Assembly: GCA_941918925.1 (NCBI GenBank)
Contig: OW799236.1
Span: 70,336,465-70,400,464 of the forward strand
Reading direction: 5' to 3'
Source: Phyto melanocephala
Taxonomy: Eukaryota; Arthropoda; Insecta; Diptera; Rhinophoridae
DNA: 64,000 nt
Notes under the pieces: generated by a model
The model's input: only the letters and a program-made list of their open reading frames with translations
Database searches by the model: none
Told to the model about the DNA's origin: nothing
Position numbers and translations under genes: made by a program
Part shown: positions 8,988 to 20,230 of the stretch, piece after piece
Position numbering within the stretch: the stretch's first letter is position 1
Layout: the number at the start of each line of letters is the position of its first letter

Positions 8988-11119
8988 AAATTAGTGATCT
9001 TCAATGTCATGAGGGACCAGTGCGAATAATTCCAGAAATATCGAGTAGAATAAAGGCCCCTACTTTTGACGGCAGTGCACCATTTAATGTTTTTAAATTT
9101 CAGTTTGAGACAGTTGCCAATAGAAATATGTGGAACAATGAAGAAAAGGCTTTAGAGCTGATTTTGGCATTAAAAGGCAACGCAGCACAAGTTCTAGAAA
9201 GTATACCCATTGGCTGCAGAGAAAACTACGATGACATAATGGTGGCGCTACAACGCAAGTATGGCGGTGAGCACAAACGAGATATATACCGAATGGAACT
9301 ACGAGGCAGAATACAAAAAGCTAACGAGTCATTACAAGATTTTGCAACGGAGATCGAGCGTTTGGTGCAGCTGACATATCCAGGTGAAAATCACCCATTT
9401 TTGGATCAGTTTAAAATTGAAACGTTTGTAAATGGAATACGTGATCCTGAAATAAAGCACGCGGTGTTTGGAACGCATAAATCGACGTTTGCAGAAACAG
9501 TTTCATATGCACTAACACAGGAAACTGCAAAATTACTCTCTAAGCCACAAATATGTAAGGTGAGAAATCTCGAATTTTCTGCAGAAAGAGACGGAGATAT
9601 AGTTAATGACATTAAAAATGCAGTTATACAGGCGTTAGAGGAAAAGCAAGGCAAAGCCAGAGCCAAATGCTATAATTGTGGTAAGAGTGGACATTGTCAA
9701 CGAAATTGTAGAGCACCAAGAAAGCGGGCTAGATTTGTATCGCCACCTGAGTACAACAAGCTGGAAAACACGCAGTTACCGTTGAAACAGGTTAACACTT
9801 ATAGGCATGAGCATGATCCAATAACCGAGGGCCCCACAATCTCCATATTAGTTATGCAGCAGAAAAATAGCAACCTTACTGCTTGTGGGTATATCAATGG
9901 TCGAAGGCATATTTTTACCATAGACACAGGAGCATCGCAGTCAATTATCAGACCTGATATAGTCAAGGAGGAAAGCGAACCACTATGTGGTGTAAGTCTA
10001 CGAACAGCTACTGGGGAGATTGCTATTGTTTATGGAAAAATAAAGGTGAAATTAACTATTGCCAATATAAGTGTTAATCATGTATTTATTGTTGCTGACA
10101 TTGTGGATGAAGTAATCGTGGGCGCTGATTTTATGATAAGTCATAACATTAATCTGCACATGGGACGAAAAGTTATGATTTGGCGCAACATTGAGATTCC
10201 GTTGGATTACTGGACTAAAAGACTTCAGGAAAATAACTCCAGTCTTGAGCACAAAAAAGTGGTCGAACATGGCAATGCAGATGCACGTTCCCGAAAATTC
10301 TGCAGCTTGAAGAGCAAACATGGTACAAAACCTGAGGAAGAAGAGTGCGTAATAGATGTTCGACTAACGCATATAGACAAAATCGGTGAATGGTCAGTGG
10401 CGCAAAGAAAAGATCCTATACTGGCAAAGATTATATCAGCCAAGGAAAAAGATAAAAGGCCCACTCGAAACCAAATATCAGCGGAAAGTCCACTGATGAA
10501 ATCCTATTGGGCGCTGTGGAATAGCCTGAAGGTGGTTAATGGATGTCTATACCGTTTATGGGAAAGTGCTAATGGAAAATCGGTCACAAATCTAATTGTG
10601 GTGCCGTCCTCTAAAGTCGACGAAGTTTTAAGGGAGTTTCACGAAGGTCTCAGTGGATTTCACTTTGGCATGACAAAAACCCTTAAAAAGTTAAAGCAAC
10701 GGTTCTATTGGGTTGGCTGTCAACAATCGGTAGCTGGTTGGATAGAAGATTGCGCCCAATGCATCGCAGCTAAAAGCCAAGCAAGAAAAAGTCGTAAGCC
10801 ATTGCAGAGGTATAACTTGGGCGGCTCCTTTGAGCAAACAAACATGTCCAGCAACAAGATGAGAGCCAGATACGACCGTGCAGCAGAATCTGAAGGCTTT
10901 AATGAGGGTCAGCGAGTTCTACTATATAACCCACAACGCAATAAAGGATTGCAAAGTCATTGGGATGGACCGTTTAAGGCGATAAAAAGAATAAATGATG
11001 TCGTGTATAGAATACAGAAGTACAATAGCCCAAGATCAAAGATGAAAGTGGTTCATCTCGAGCGCCTCGCTAGGTACGGAAAAAGTGAATTTGTGCCTAT
11101 TCGGGACGAACAGGCTTAA
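8909..11119 (+). CDS. Gag-protease-integrase-remnant ORF, -1 frame, RT and DDE core deleted
   Basis: Open from 8909 to a stop at 11117-11119 with no usable ATG near its start, so it depends on the upstream ORF by frameshift or was split from it by a 1-base change. Numbering from codon 8948: capsid-like Gag (residues ~30-200), zinc knuckle C241-C244-H249-C254, protease D326-T-G-A with VGADF downstream. Next is HGNADARSR, normally the end of RNase H, meaning reverse transcriptase and RNase H are gone. The integrase zinc domain H565-X6-H572-X29-C602-X2-C605 is complete. The catalytic core is absent and the frame resumes in the C-terminal domain with WDGPF. Both deletions keep the frame. It could make virus-like-particle protein and protease but cannot reverse transcribe or integrate. 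Confidence 0.85.
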   Translation, partial: RKIAVTSKNVDEKLQLQDEKFKNLEIKISDLQCHEGPVRIIPEISSRIKAPTFDGSAPFNVFKFQFETVANRNMWNNEEKALELILALKGNAAQVLESIPIGCRENYDDIMVALQRKYGGEHKRDIYRMELRGRIQKANESLQDFATEIERLVQLTYPGENHPFLDQFKIETFVNGIRDPEIKHAVFGTHKSTFAETVSYALTQETAKLLSKPQICKVRNLEFSAERDGDIVNDIKNAVIQALEEKQGKARAKCYNCGKSGHCQRNCRAPRKRARFVSPPEYNKLENTQLPLKQVNTYRHEHDPITEGPTISILVMQQKNSNLTACGYINGRRHIFTIDTGASQSIIRPDIVKEESEPLCGVSLRTATGEIAIVYGKIKVKLTIANISVNHVFIVADIVDEVIVGADFMISHNINLHMGRKVMIWRNIEIPLDYWTKRLQENNSSLEHKKVVEHGNADARSRKFCSLKSKHGTKPEEEECVIDVRLTHIDKIGEWSVAQRKDPILAKIISAKEKDKRPTRNQISAESPLMKSYWALWNSLKVVNGCLYRLWESANGKSVTNLIVVPSSKVDEVLREFHEGLSGFHFGMTKTLKKLKQRFYWVGCQQSVAGWIEDCAQCIAAKSQARKSRKPLQRYNLGGSFEQTNMSSNKMRARYDRAAESEGFNEGQRVLLYNPQRNKGLQSHWDGPFKAIKRINDVVYRIQKYNSPRSKMKVVHLERLARYGKSEFVPIRDEQA

Positions 11120-11130
11120 GCGGGCGGTAG

Positions 11131-11660
11131 TGTTACAGATTTATTTTTAAGTAGCTTAATTTACATTATAATTTATTTTAGTTGTAGTAGTTTAAGTTAC
11201 TGTAGTTTTATTTGTATTAGTTTATTTTGCTGGTTGTTCGAAAATGTTGTTTGTTATTTTGTGTAGCATACTTTTAGGCACTTCTATTATTCGTGCATAT
11301 TACTTAACGTCTTAATTTAAATTTAACGGTTTTCGAATGTACTAGAATGTACATACGAGAACGTTGTCGAATGTTACTGAACACCACTACGTTACTATAA
11401 ATAGCCGAACAACACAGCTAGCGTGATCAGTATTACAATAGAGCTTGTAAAGTGCGTATCAAAGTGAGTTTGATAATAAAAGTGTATAACTATAAGTGTA
11501 ATAAGTAAAGTGATATAAGAACAATATTTGAGTGTATTTAAATAAATAAAGTGCTCTTAATTTTATAACGAATTTAAAGTGTTTTTAATTGCAATAAAAG
11601 AACTCAAGAGGTTTATTTAAAGGAAATATTCCAACGTTTATAAAAGGTATAAACGTAACA
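11131..11660 (+). repeat. gypsy-type right LTR
   Basis: 530 bp, preceded by a purine-rich tract (11118-11130) and followed by ATAT. Confidence 0.95.
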
Positions 11661-11734
11661 ATATTATGGTCCATCATAACAACTTGGCATTAGTCAAAGC
11701 TCGAATTTCATCGGACGGATAAATAGTTATCCAT

Positions 11735-12195
11735 TATTAGGTTAGGTATACACAGGTTAGGTATACACAGGTATACACTTATGCCCAGTTGGCATGTTGT
11801 GCGCTCCATGTGGGAATCGGAATTCCCAATTTAAAACTATAATCATAATTTCCCATAATTGAATATCGGACTAGTTCAAGAACTCAGTCCCCTCAATGTA
11901 ATTCCTTATAGATCTCCAGTTTGAGTTCCCCAGGTACTCCAAATTCGGCATAGTACTTACTGTAAAATTCTCACGTCTAATATGCCCAAACGCAGGACAA
12001 TGACAGAGATAGTGTATCAAAATATCATCCTCTTCCTCGCATGCTCTGCATGTTGTCTATTCGAATAGTTTCATGCGAGCTAGATGAGTTTTCAACTCCG
12101 TATGACCTGTAATCACACTGGTAAGTCTCATAAGTGTTGGTCTATTCAGTCTCAGAATTTCCTTTGATTTCTCAAGATTTGGGTCACCCCATATC
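11735..12195 (-). pseudogene. 3' end of a non-LTR retrotransposon (I/R1-type ORF2 C-terminus)
   Basis: On the minus strand, LRLNRPTLMRLTSVITGHTE is followed by CRACEEEDD and HYLCHCPAFGH, the Cys/His motif that ends ORF2 after RNase H in I- and R1-like LINEs. One in-frame stop falls between these segments. The ORF ends near 11868; the 3' flank contains a 2.5-copy GGTTAGGTATACACA repeat (11737-11779). Reverse transcriptase is absent, so this is a 5'-truncated dead copy. Confidence 0.7.
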
Positions 12196-13060
12196 CATTA
12201 TTACAAGTTCACTTTAATCTAAAGTGAGCCGTAACTAAAATACCAGTTTATTCAACCTGATGGAGTAAATAAAGTTTTAATAATGATAGACTCTTTAAGT
12301 TATAAAAAATGTCCTATGGTTATTTTTCTAAAAATAAAAACAAATAAAAATAAATAATTAGAAGTACAGTCTACTAAAATAAATTATTTTCCACTGTACA
12401 ATTGACTTTTATCGAAAAAGTCAAGAAAAAAGTTATTTTTTAACTTTTATTTTTTAAGGCAGAAATAAAAGATATTTTTGACTTTTACTCAAAAAATAAT
12501 TTTTTTTTTAACTTTTAATATTTTAAGGCAAAAATAAAAATCTTAAATTAAATATTGCATAGTAATAGTTCCTTTTTAATTAACGGATTAAAGGATATGG
12601 AACTCAATTATTCCTCCTCGGATGACGACGATGTAGTAATTGATGGTACCATTCGACAAGCGTATTTTGAATGGCGAAACATTCCAACACTCTACTCTAC
12701 TTTACTCTAGCTGTAATACGACGACTACCCTTTAATGACTTCTGTAAAATTTGTCTTGATATAGAAGTGGACGAGAGGGGGAAATATCCGAAGTTTAATT
12801 TTCGGACTCTGAAGACTTCAAAGCTTGATGGAAGTAGCAAAGCTAAGTCTTGCTGAAACTTCTACCTTTATAAGGTAATCTGGAAAATTTACCATAATCT
12901 AGAACAACTTCCCTCGAATCGGTTGATGAGCCAGATAACGATCACTGTAATATACCCAAGTGAGCTGAATAACAGTCGCCTGTTTTACCAAAACTTAAAC
13001 TAATTAAAACATGATAGCAGCTTAAATTGTGAACAGCAAATAACATATTGAAATAACAAT
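12196..13060. other. Mostly AT-rich; one small acidic ORF of unknown origin
   Basis: 12597-12710 (+) opens MELNYSSSDDDDVV and continues for 37 codons; the acidic start recalls some transposase N-termini but I cannot place it. 12390-12540 has loosely repeated AACTTTTATTTTTTAAGGC units. No host gene seen. Confidence 0.3.
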
Positions 13061-13831
13061 TAAGAGCACTATATCATTTTGTTATTAACAGTAATCGCTA
13101 TGGAATAATCTCTTTATACTAAAATATATGTCACTCTCTTATTATTTACAACTTCGATAAGCTATTTAAATATTTTCGTAAATTTAGTCTCTTAATGAAA
13201 ATTAGTGTTGAAATTGACGTGTCAATATAGTTGCTGCTATCTAATAAAACTGAGATATTTCAATATACTCCTTTATTCTTCCACAACTTTGTCCATAGAG
13301 AACTTATATGAATTTAAGATAAAGCGTTATATGGGAGGTATGGGTCAAAGTGAGCGTGTTTCCGTTAGAACAAAGCCCTTGACCAAAATATAGATTTAAT
13401 ATATAGATTTGAACAATTTTCAGAAAAATATATTTTTTTACTTAGAAAATATACACTCGAAATTTCGTGGCTCTACGTTAATGCGTTTGGACACAATTGT
13501 ATTTTATTCGATGTTGGAAGGACATGCTTTTTTTACCTACACTTGCATTACGAGCTATAACTCTCTTCCTACTATTCCGATTTAGCCCATTTTCAATACC
13601 AAATAAACCTTGTCTATAAGAAAGATTCTGGCAAGATTTGAGCCCCTTAGCTTTTTCGGTGCGACCTGTATCGTGCTTTCAACAGACGGACGGACATAAC
13701 TAGATCGTCATAAAATCAAACCCCGATTCAGAATTTATATACTTTATGGGGTCTAAAATGAATATTCCGATGTGTTACAAACAGAATGAAGAAATGAATA
13801 TACCACCACCATTTTTTTGGTGGCAGGTATA
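13061..13831 (-). mobile_element. Helentron-like element copy with mariner-free site
   Basis: In minus orientation it begins TATACCTGCCACC near 13831 and matches the first third and last ~150 bp of the 42467-45186 element. The terminal hairpin is lost, leaving AAGAGCACTATAT. Around 13150-13190 it matches both sides of the mariner insertion seen at 44437-45043 but has a single TA there, so it is a natural empty site. Confidence 0.65.
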
Positions 13832-15645
13832 ATAAAACCCAACAAAGGAAACTACCGATTACCAAAATGAGGCTAAAGGAAACTGTACTGGTTCACTTTT
13901 CTCTTTGACACGAGTACTGCTAATCAATTATACCCCAGACACTAATCAATGCTGTAGTTACGTATTTATAAAATGTATTATTTTATTGCCATAAAAGTAT
14001 CGTACAACCATTTAATTTATTATTATTTTAAATGCCAACTAAACGTTATGATCTCATTACGTTTTTTTTTATTTCTTTAATGAACATTTTTTATAGACTT
14101 TGTATTCATTATTACAAATAGTAACTTGCAATGAAGACAGTGACAAGTTATTTTTTTAAAACTAAAAAAACCATTTCCTTAAGTGGCAACAAAGGGTGCA
14201 TGTCAGTCTCTAATTCATGATTTTAACAAAGTATTTTTAGTTTTTACGATTTTTTCAGTCTTGTTTATGACCGAACTTTTAAGTTTAATTAAATAAAATT
14301 CTTCGCCTCATGATTAACAGATGCAGTTTTGTACTGAAAATGAGTTAAATATCATTATAGTAATTCACATATAATAACTTTATTCAGTCTGATTGCTGCT
14401 TATTATTTCTCTATATGGCACTTTGTGGTTTTTCAACCATAATTTTGCGCTTGTTTAGAGATCAATATATTTTTTTTTGCGTTTCAAAACCAGTATATTT
14501 TACATCTTTTATTACAAATTTGTAGTACTTTTGCTTGAATTAGAGCTGAACATATCGCTTGCAATGTATTCATCAATATACACTTCGAACAGAGCAAAAG
14601 AAAAAACTTCAAAGTTTAAGTCTAAGTGTTAGTCAACATTTACATTGAGATATAATAAAAGCAAAATTATTTCTTTAAGCTAAAAATCATTTGCCTTCGA
14701 AATGCTCTCATTGCTGCATAGAAGCAGGAGATGTTGTTGTAAATGCTTTAGTTAATTATGAATACAAAACAATGCATATTAACTTGCAAATAAAACTTTA
14801 TTACTCTTATGAAAAGCATTTTGCTTAGGCAATTTTATTCCAGCAAATTCAAAGAAATTCGTTATTTCGTTCCAGTTTATATATACACTGATAGAATAAT
14901 TCAATTTGGTTTTTAGCTTCCATGTTTGTTATGATCGTCATCTTCTTCGACTGCATAAAGGGCTCCCATCTGGTAATCATATAAAAGCTTTTGATTGATT
15001 TCCTATCAAAGCTAAATATTTTAAGTTAACCTTGTGTGGTATGTACGTAGTACCTATCACTCATGTTTGCTCCCCAGTTGCAAAACTAGGCTACTTCTGC
15101 AAACGCTTGACCTCGTACATAAAGAATTTGTTTGCATGAAACGCACAGTTTGTGGTAAATATCTTTTCATCCTCTTCTCTGAATCCGCGCTTCTGCAAAT
15201 ATCTTTTATGGGACGTTTGTTTATCTATTAGTTAAGAAAAGAGGAGATAATATAAAGCCTTTATATTCACTGAAACTACATAATTCAAAAAATCTTAATT
15301 TCTTTTCTGTATGCATATTGTTATATGAACTTCCTGCTTTAAAGCTTAGAACAAAATTTAAATCTTTTTTAGATGTTTTCATACATACTGATATACCGAT
15401 GGTAAATAATAAATTTTTTTTTTTATTATTTTTTTATGATTTGTTTCTTATAAATGACTGATTTTAATGTTTATACCTTTTTATAAGTTTTAGATAATTA
15501 TTTTAACTTGTTGAATTTTTAACTTGTTACTCTCTCTTTGTTTTTTTATTTATATTTTTGCCATACATATAAAGCACTGTTTTTGCAAAAACAATATGTA
15601 GCAACAAGCTCTGCTTGGTTTATTTTCTGTTTTATTACATACTAG
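13832..15645. other. AT-rich DNA, nothing identified
   Basis: Both strands read; only short chance ORFs, no repeat or RNA gene recognised. Confidence 0.5.
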
Positions 15646-16507
15646 CCAATCCCGGCGCGCGTTGCTACGCCCCTTCATGAATTTTAATCGCATTCTAAAT
15701 TTTAATCGAATATCAAGTGCAAGGCTAAAAACTATAACTTTTTCTTTATGAGCGTGGCACTGCCCACTTTTCTAATTACAAAACTGTATAGTCATGACAG
15801 CTCAATAAGTGTGCAAAGTTTCAGAAAAATCGGTCCAGTGTAAGTACTTCAAAATGATACCTTTTTTTATGGGCGTGGCACTGCCCACTTTTCTAAATAC
15901 GAAACTGTATAGTCATGACAACTCAATATGTGTGCAAAGTTTCAAAAAAATCGTTCCAGTGCAAGTACCACAAAATGATACCTTTTTTTTAATGGGCGTG
16001 GCACTGCCCACTTTTCTAATGACGAAAGTGTAAAATCATGACAGCTCAGTATGTTTGCAAAGTTTCAGAAAATTCGGTCTAGTGAAAGTAGCTAAAACTA
16101 ATAACTAATTTTTTATGGGCGTGGCCCCGCCCACTTTTTAAATCACGAAATTATAAAGTCATGACAACTCAATATGTGTGCAAGGTTTCAGAAAAATCGG
16201 TCCAGTGCAAGTACCTCAAAATTAAAACTTTTTTAGGGGCGTGGCCCCGCCCACTTTTCTTATCACGAAATTATTTAGTCATGACAGCTCGATATGTGTG
16301 CAAAGTTTCAGAAAAATCGGTCAAGTGCAAGTAGCCAAAACTGATAACTAATTTTTTATGGGCGTGGCTCCGCCCACTTTTTTTCACCCAAAAACACTCC
16401 CTGGTATGTGTACAACAACTTACCAAAGTTTGAGCCCGATCGGTTTTACAGTTTCGGAGTCTATAGCTAACACACACACACACAGAGTTTCACTTTTATA
16501 TATATAG
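15646..16507 (+). mobile_element. Retroposon-like element of ~120-bp tandem units
   Basis: It starts ACTAGCCAATCCCGGCGCGC and ends with CCGATCGGTTTTACAGTTTC, a (CA)n tract and TATATATAGA. Between are six ~120-bp units (GCGTGG at about 15752, 15872, 15994, 16118, 16238 and 16360). Each holds the near-palindrome GGGCGTGGCCCCGCCCAC and AAAAATCGGTCCAGTGCAAG. Head and tail resemble 3' tails of arthropod RTE-type LINE derivatives. There is no ORF of its own. A similar element is at 39341-40411. Confidence 0.6.
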
Positions 16508-17058
16508 ACTAGCCAAGCCCGGCGCGCGTTGCTACGCCCCTTAATGAATAAAAATGCATTCTGAATTTTAATTGAATATCAAGTGCAAAAATCTAAAAAT
16601 TATAACTTTTTCTTATAGTCGTGGCACTGCCACGAAACTGTATAGTCATGACAGCTCAATATATGTGCAAGGTTTCAGAAAAATCGATCCAGTGCAAGTA
16701 GCTAAAATTTAAAACTTATTTTTTATGGGCGTGACACTGACCACTTTTAAGCACGAAATTATATAATGATGACAGCTCAGTATGTGTGAAAAGTTTTGGA
16801 AATTTCTTTCTAGTGCAAGTAGCTAAAAATTATAATTTTTTTTAAGGGCTTGGCCCTGCCCACTTTTCTAATCCCGAAATTATATAGTCATGACTGCTCA
16901 ATATGTTTGCAAATCGGTTAAGTCCAAGTAGCTAAAAATGATAACTTTTTTTTTTTGGGCGTAGCCCAGCCAAAGTTTGAGTCCGATCGGCGTTACGGAT
17001 TCGGAGTCTATAGTTAACACACACACAGACAGACAGAATTTCACTTTTATATATATAG
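16508..17058 (+). mobile_element. Second, more diverged copy of the ~120-bp-unit element, head-to-tail
   Basis: It starts ACTAGCCAAGCCCGGCGCGC directly at the tail of the previous copy and ends TATATATAGA. It has about four degenerate units. The head-to-tail join suggests insertion into the tail of the first copy or a tandem duplication. Confidence 0.55.
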
Positions 17059-17479
17059 ATGTCATGTGTAAGTACCAACTTTAAACTCTTCCCTGCAGGA
17101 AATTTCTATAGTGTACTGTACTAATTTACTGTCGACTCTGTCTAGACATTAAACATGTGCTTGTCATTGAAAATCCACTAGTGATGTTAGAACTGTTAAC
17201 TAGGTAGTTCTTATCGGTACATATGGCGACATTAAAACCAGGTATTCATCATATTCTCTCAGTAAATTAAAATATTATTTCTAAATGTAAAAGTAAACTA
17301 CAGTTTATCATCGGAACAAATTTTACTGAAAATATTTTAAATTGTTTCTGTTTATTATTTCAAAGTGTTATAACTATAGACGTTTTGTTGACAATGGCAC
17401 CAGAAAGACAGTATAATAGTCGACAAAAGTGGTGACCTGGAGACACTTGTTCCCAAGCTTTCCGGATGGTTTTAACTTC
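17059..17479. other. Spacer, nothing identified
   Basis: AT-rich; may hold unrecognisable 5' parts of the adjacent mariner relic. Confidence 0.4.
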
Positions 17480-17780
17480 TAAAATATATATGGTTTCAAC
17501 AGGACACTACCACTTGCCATACATCAAGAGAAACAACGATTTTTAAAAGAAAAATTCGAAAATTTCATTATTTTTCATAGAGGACAAGTGCAATATGACA
17601 CCTTTATACTATATATATATATTTTTTTTAATCGAAAGTGTTAGCAATAGTCCTACAAGAGTTTAAGAGCTTAAAAAAACATTATAAAAATGTAATTGAG
17701 AATTTTGATAAAAGATTGGGAGTCTGCCGAGCCAGTCGAGCATATCGGTCACTTCACATAGTTTTTCACTTTCGTAGTTT
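17480..17780 (+). pseudogene. Decayed mariner transposase, C-terminal half
   Basis: WFQQDTTTCHTSRETT, then after a frameshift LKEKFENFII, and later VIENFDKRLGVCRASR and HIVFH follow mariner order from the second catalytic Asp to the C-terminus. Several frame breaks and a missing third Asp region make it non-functional. Compare VIENMD at about 44600 and 59740. Confidence 0.65.
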
Positions 17781-20230
17781 GGTCGATCCTTTTCTTGTAA
17801 TTAGTTTAATGAATATAATGTGTTTAAAACTAATAAAGTGTTGTAAGAGTAATAATTTTTTTTGTAGTATAAATAACCCCCTTTTTTAAAGGAAAATAAA
17901 CTAAAGTTTATAAAAGGTATTAACGCAGTATTATAAATAATAAAGTTGCCGCCGAAAACTGTCAACATCTATCCATTCTTTAAAAAAAGCTTACAACACT
18001 ATTTAATTTTACAGCGTACAACATGACAATTTGGCATGCTTATATTCCTGTCATGGGTTTGGGCCTTTAAATATCTCTTTTGAACCTACCCTAATCTACA
18101 ACACTGCTGCTTATTTTAACTACAAAGTTCGATTGATATTATTGTCAGTATTTTCTGTTGTTAAGAAGGAGAAATGGGATCCAGCTTGAGATGAATTACG
18201 AAATACTTAGGTAGGGTACCTAAAGGTAGATGAAAATTTCAATTTAAACTATAAATATTTAAATAATTTATTAACAAAAGTTGTTTTATAATTATTTTAT
18301 TTATTATATATTTGATTTTTAATTTTTCTTTTTTAAATATTGCTTGTATTTTCATTAATTTATATATTTTCAGTTTAATTTCGAATACATCTGTATAAAT
18401 AACTTAAAAACTAGTTTAATATTTGTTAGAAATAAAAATTAATTAAAAGCTACATATATGTTTTTGGTTTTAGCTTATAAATTTTCAATGTGTAAATAAA
18501 ATATAAAGTATAACTTAATTAAGTTTATAATAAGTAATTGGGAGTTTTCAACTGACTAGATGCTTTTTGGTTAAAAAAAAAAACTTAAAAATTAAAGAAA
18601 GTTCACACGTTAGTTGCTTCTTAGACGAATTAGGTATTAACAGTCACTTGAGACTAGTAGAAATAAATTTATATATATTTTATATGTATTAAAAAGTATA
18701 AAGAGATTAGCACAATTTTACTTTACTTTATCACCAGCTTCCGAGAATATAACAATCTTTTTAAAATACTGTTAACATTTGTATTTGTATCAAGTGGCAA
18801 AAATTGTCTGTTGGCGCGTATTGTTTTAAAAGTTTTTAAATATACACCAGCATATACATATTTAAGAGGCAATTCTTTAAAATGTTTACACACCTGAGAT
18901 TAACAACATTATTCTTGTGGGCAAAAATTTACATAATTTACAATCATGAGTTTAATTAAAATAATGTTGTTGCTGTTGTTCGCAAATACACGTATGTACA
19001 TAATAAGTATTTACGCTATTTACTTCAATTCGGTAAAATGTCATTTTAAATGTGTGTTTACTATGCTCCTAGTAAATATGATCTTGTTGTTGAGTGTGGT
19101 AGTGGGAAAAAGGGGGGAAATTCAAATTTAAAGTCAAAGATAGCATCGAAAATAAAAATTCAAAATCGCATATAACATTTAATCTGAAAGCTGACTTTTT
19201 TTTTGTAAAAAAACACAATCTTTAAAACAAAGTATTTGTTTAGTGAAATGATACAGTTGATATGAACGAAATACAACAATTTTTTAATTAACCTCTTGAC
19301 TTTTGTTTTGTTTTTGTTGATAAATCGCAATTGTTTTAGAAAACGAAAGTGTCGATACTATAGTCACGAGATTAATGTTTCAAAAATAGGCAAAATGCGA
19401 AATACGTATATAGAAAGATGAAACACAAATAAAATAAATTATAAGAGTGTTATTGTTTATAAAATTTACGTTAGAAACTCTCTCAACTGCGTTTCTGTGA
19501 CGAAAGTTATAGTGATTCTTTTAAGAAGGTTTAAATTTTGAAACGTAATTTATTATACTTATAAATATTTTTAAAACGAAATATAAATTTCTTACATAAA
19601 AATATTTACAAATGAAATGCAATCATAACAAGCTGATGCAATTGCATTTTTATAATTATAATAATATTTTAATTTAAAAGAAGAAACTAATAATTAAATT
19701 GTAATTTAGACATTAATTAAAATGATGTTAATAAAATTTGATTGATATTATTTTTTATTTTCTGATGTAATTTCACATACTAATTAAATATTGTAAACAT
19801 GGCAAATAGCTAGCCACTGTTTTTAGTGAATGACCGATCTAAAACTTTAAATTTCAGAGCGCTGTGCCTGCACTTACTTGTTCATCCTACTGAGAAGCAA
19901 ATAAATAAGCAAGGTCGAAGTAATTTTTTTTAAAAGAGAATGAGTAAACTGCTTTAAAACTATAAACCACTATAGGTAAGCAGGTTGTATTGCGAACACT
20001 ATGAAAATTGATTTGTATAACCATGAAAGGGGCGTTTACAGAGAGCTTCACATCACAGATAAATGTAAGCAGCATACAATTGCTGGGCTTTTATGATGAT
20101 TATTTAATTAAAAATGAAATTAAGAATAAAAGAATTCGAATAAATATTAAGTTATATTTAGGATTAATTTATTTTTGCTTGTTTTTCACTCCATATATTT
20201 TATCGAAATAACAAAAGTATGAAATCTCGC
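17781..20230. other. AT-rich DNA, nothing identified
   Basis: ORFs here (such as 18946-19131 and 20008-20211) are short with compositional, membrane-like translations expected from AT-rich noise. Confidence 0.5.

Larger units (their letters stand above)
7769..11660 (+). mobile_element. Ty3/gypsy-type LTR element lacking RT and integrase core
   Basis: 3892 bp with 530-bp LTRs (one difference seen), flanked by ATAT on both sides (7765-7768 and 11661-11664). It has a tRNA-Leu-type primer-binding site and encodes Gag with a SAP-like N-terminus, zinc knuckle and protease. After the protease it jumps to the end of RNase H and the integrase zinc domain, then jumps again to the integrase C-terminal domain. 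The element cannot copy itself and must have been mobilised by an intact relative. Near-identical LTRs mean this happened recently, so the deleted form itself was probably the transposing template. Confidence 0.9.

Noticed and set aside
15809..16033. 74-aa ORF with repeated MGVALPTFL
   Set aside because: The repeat comes from the ~120-bp units; frames break from unit to unit and the element has no consistent coding phase.
20008..20211. 67-aa ORF with an apparent membrane segment
   Set aside because: AT-rich composition alone gives such hydrophobic, Lys/Ile/Phe-rich translations; no supporting signal.
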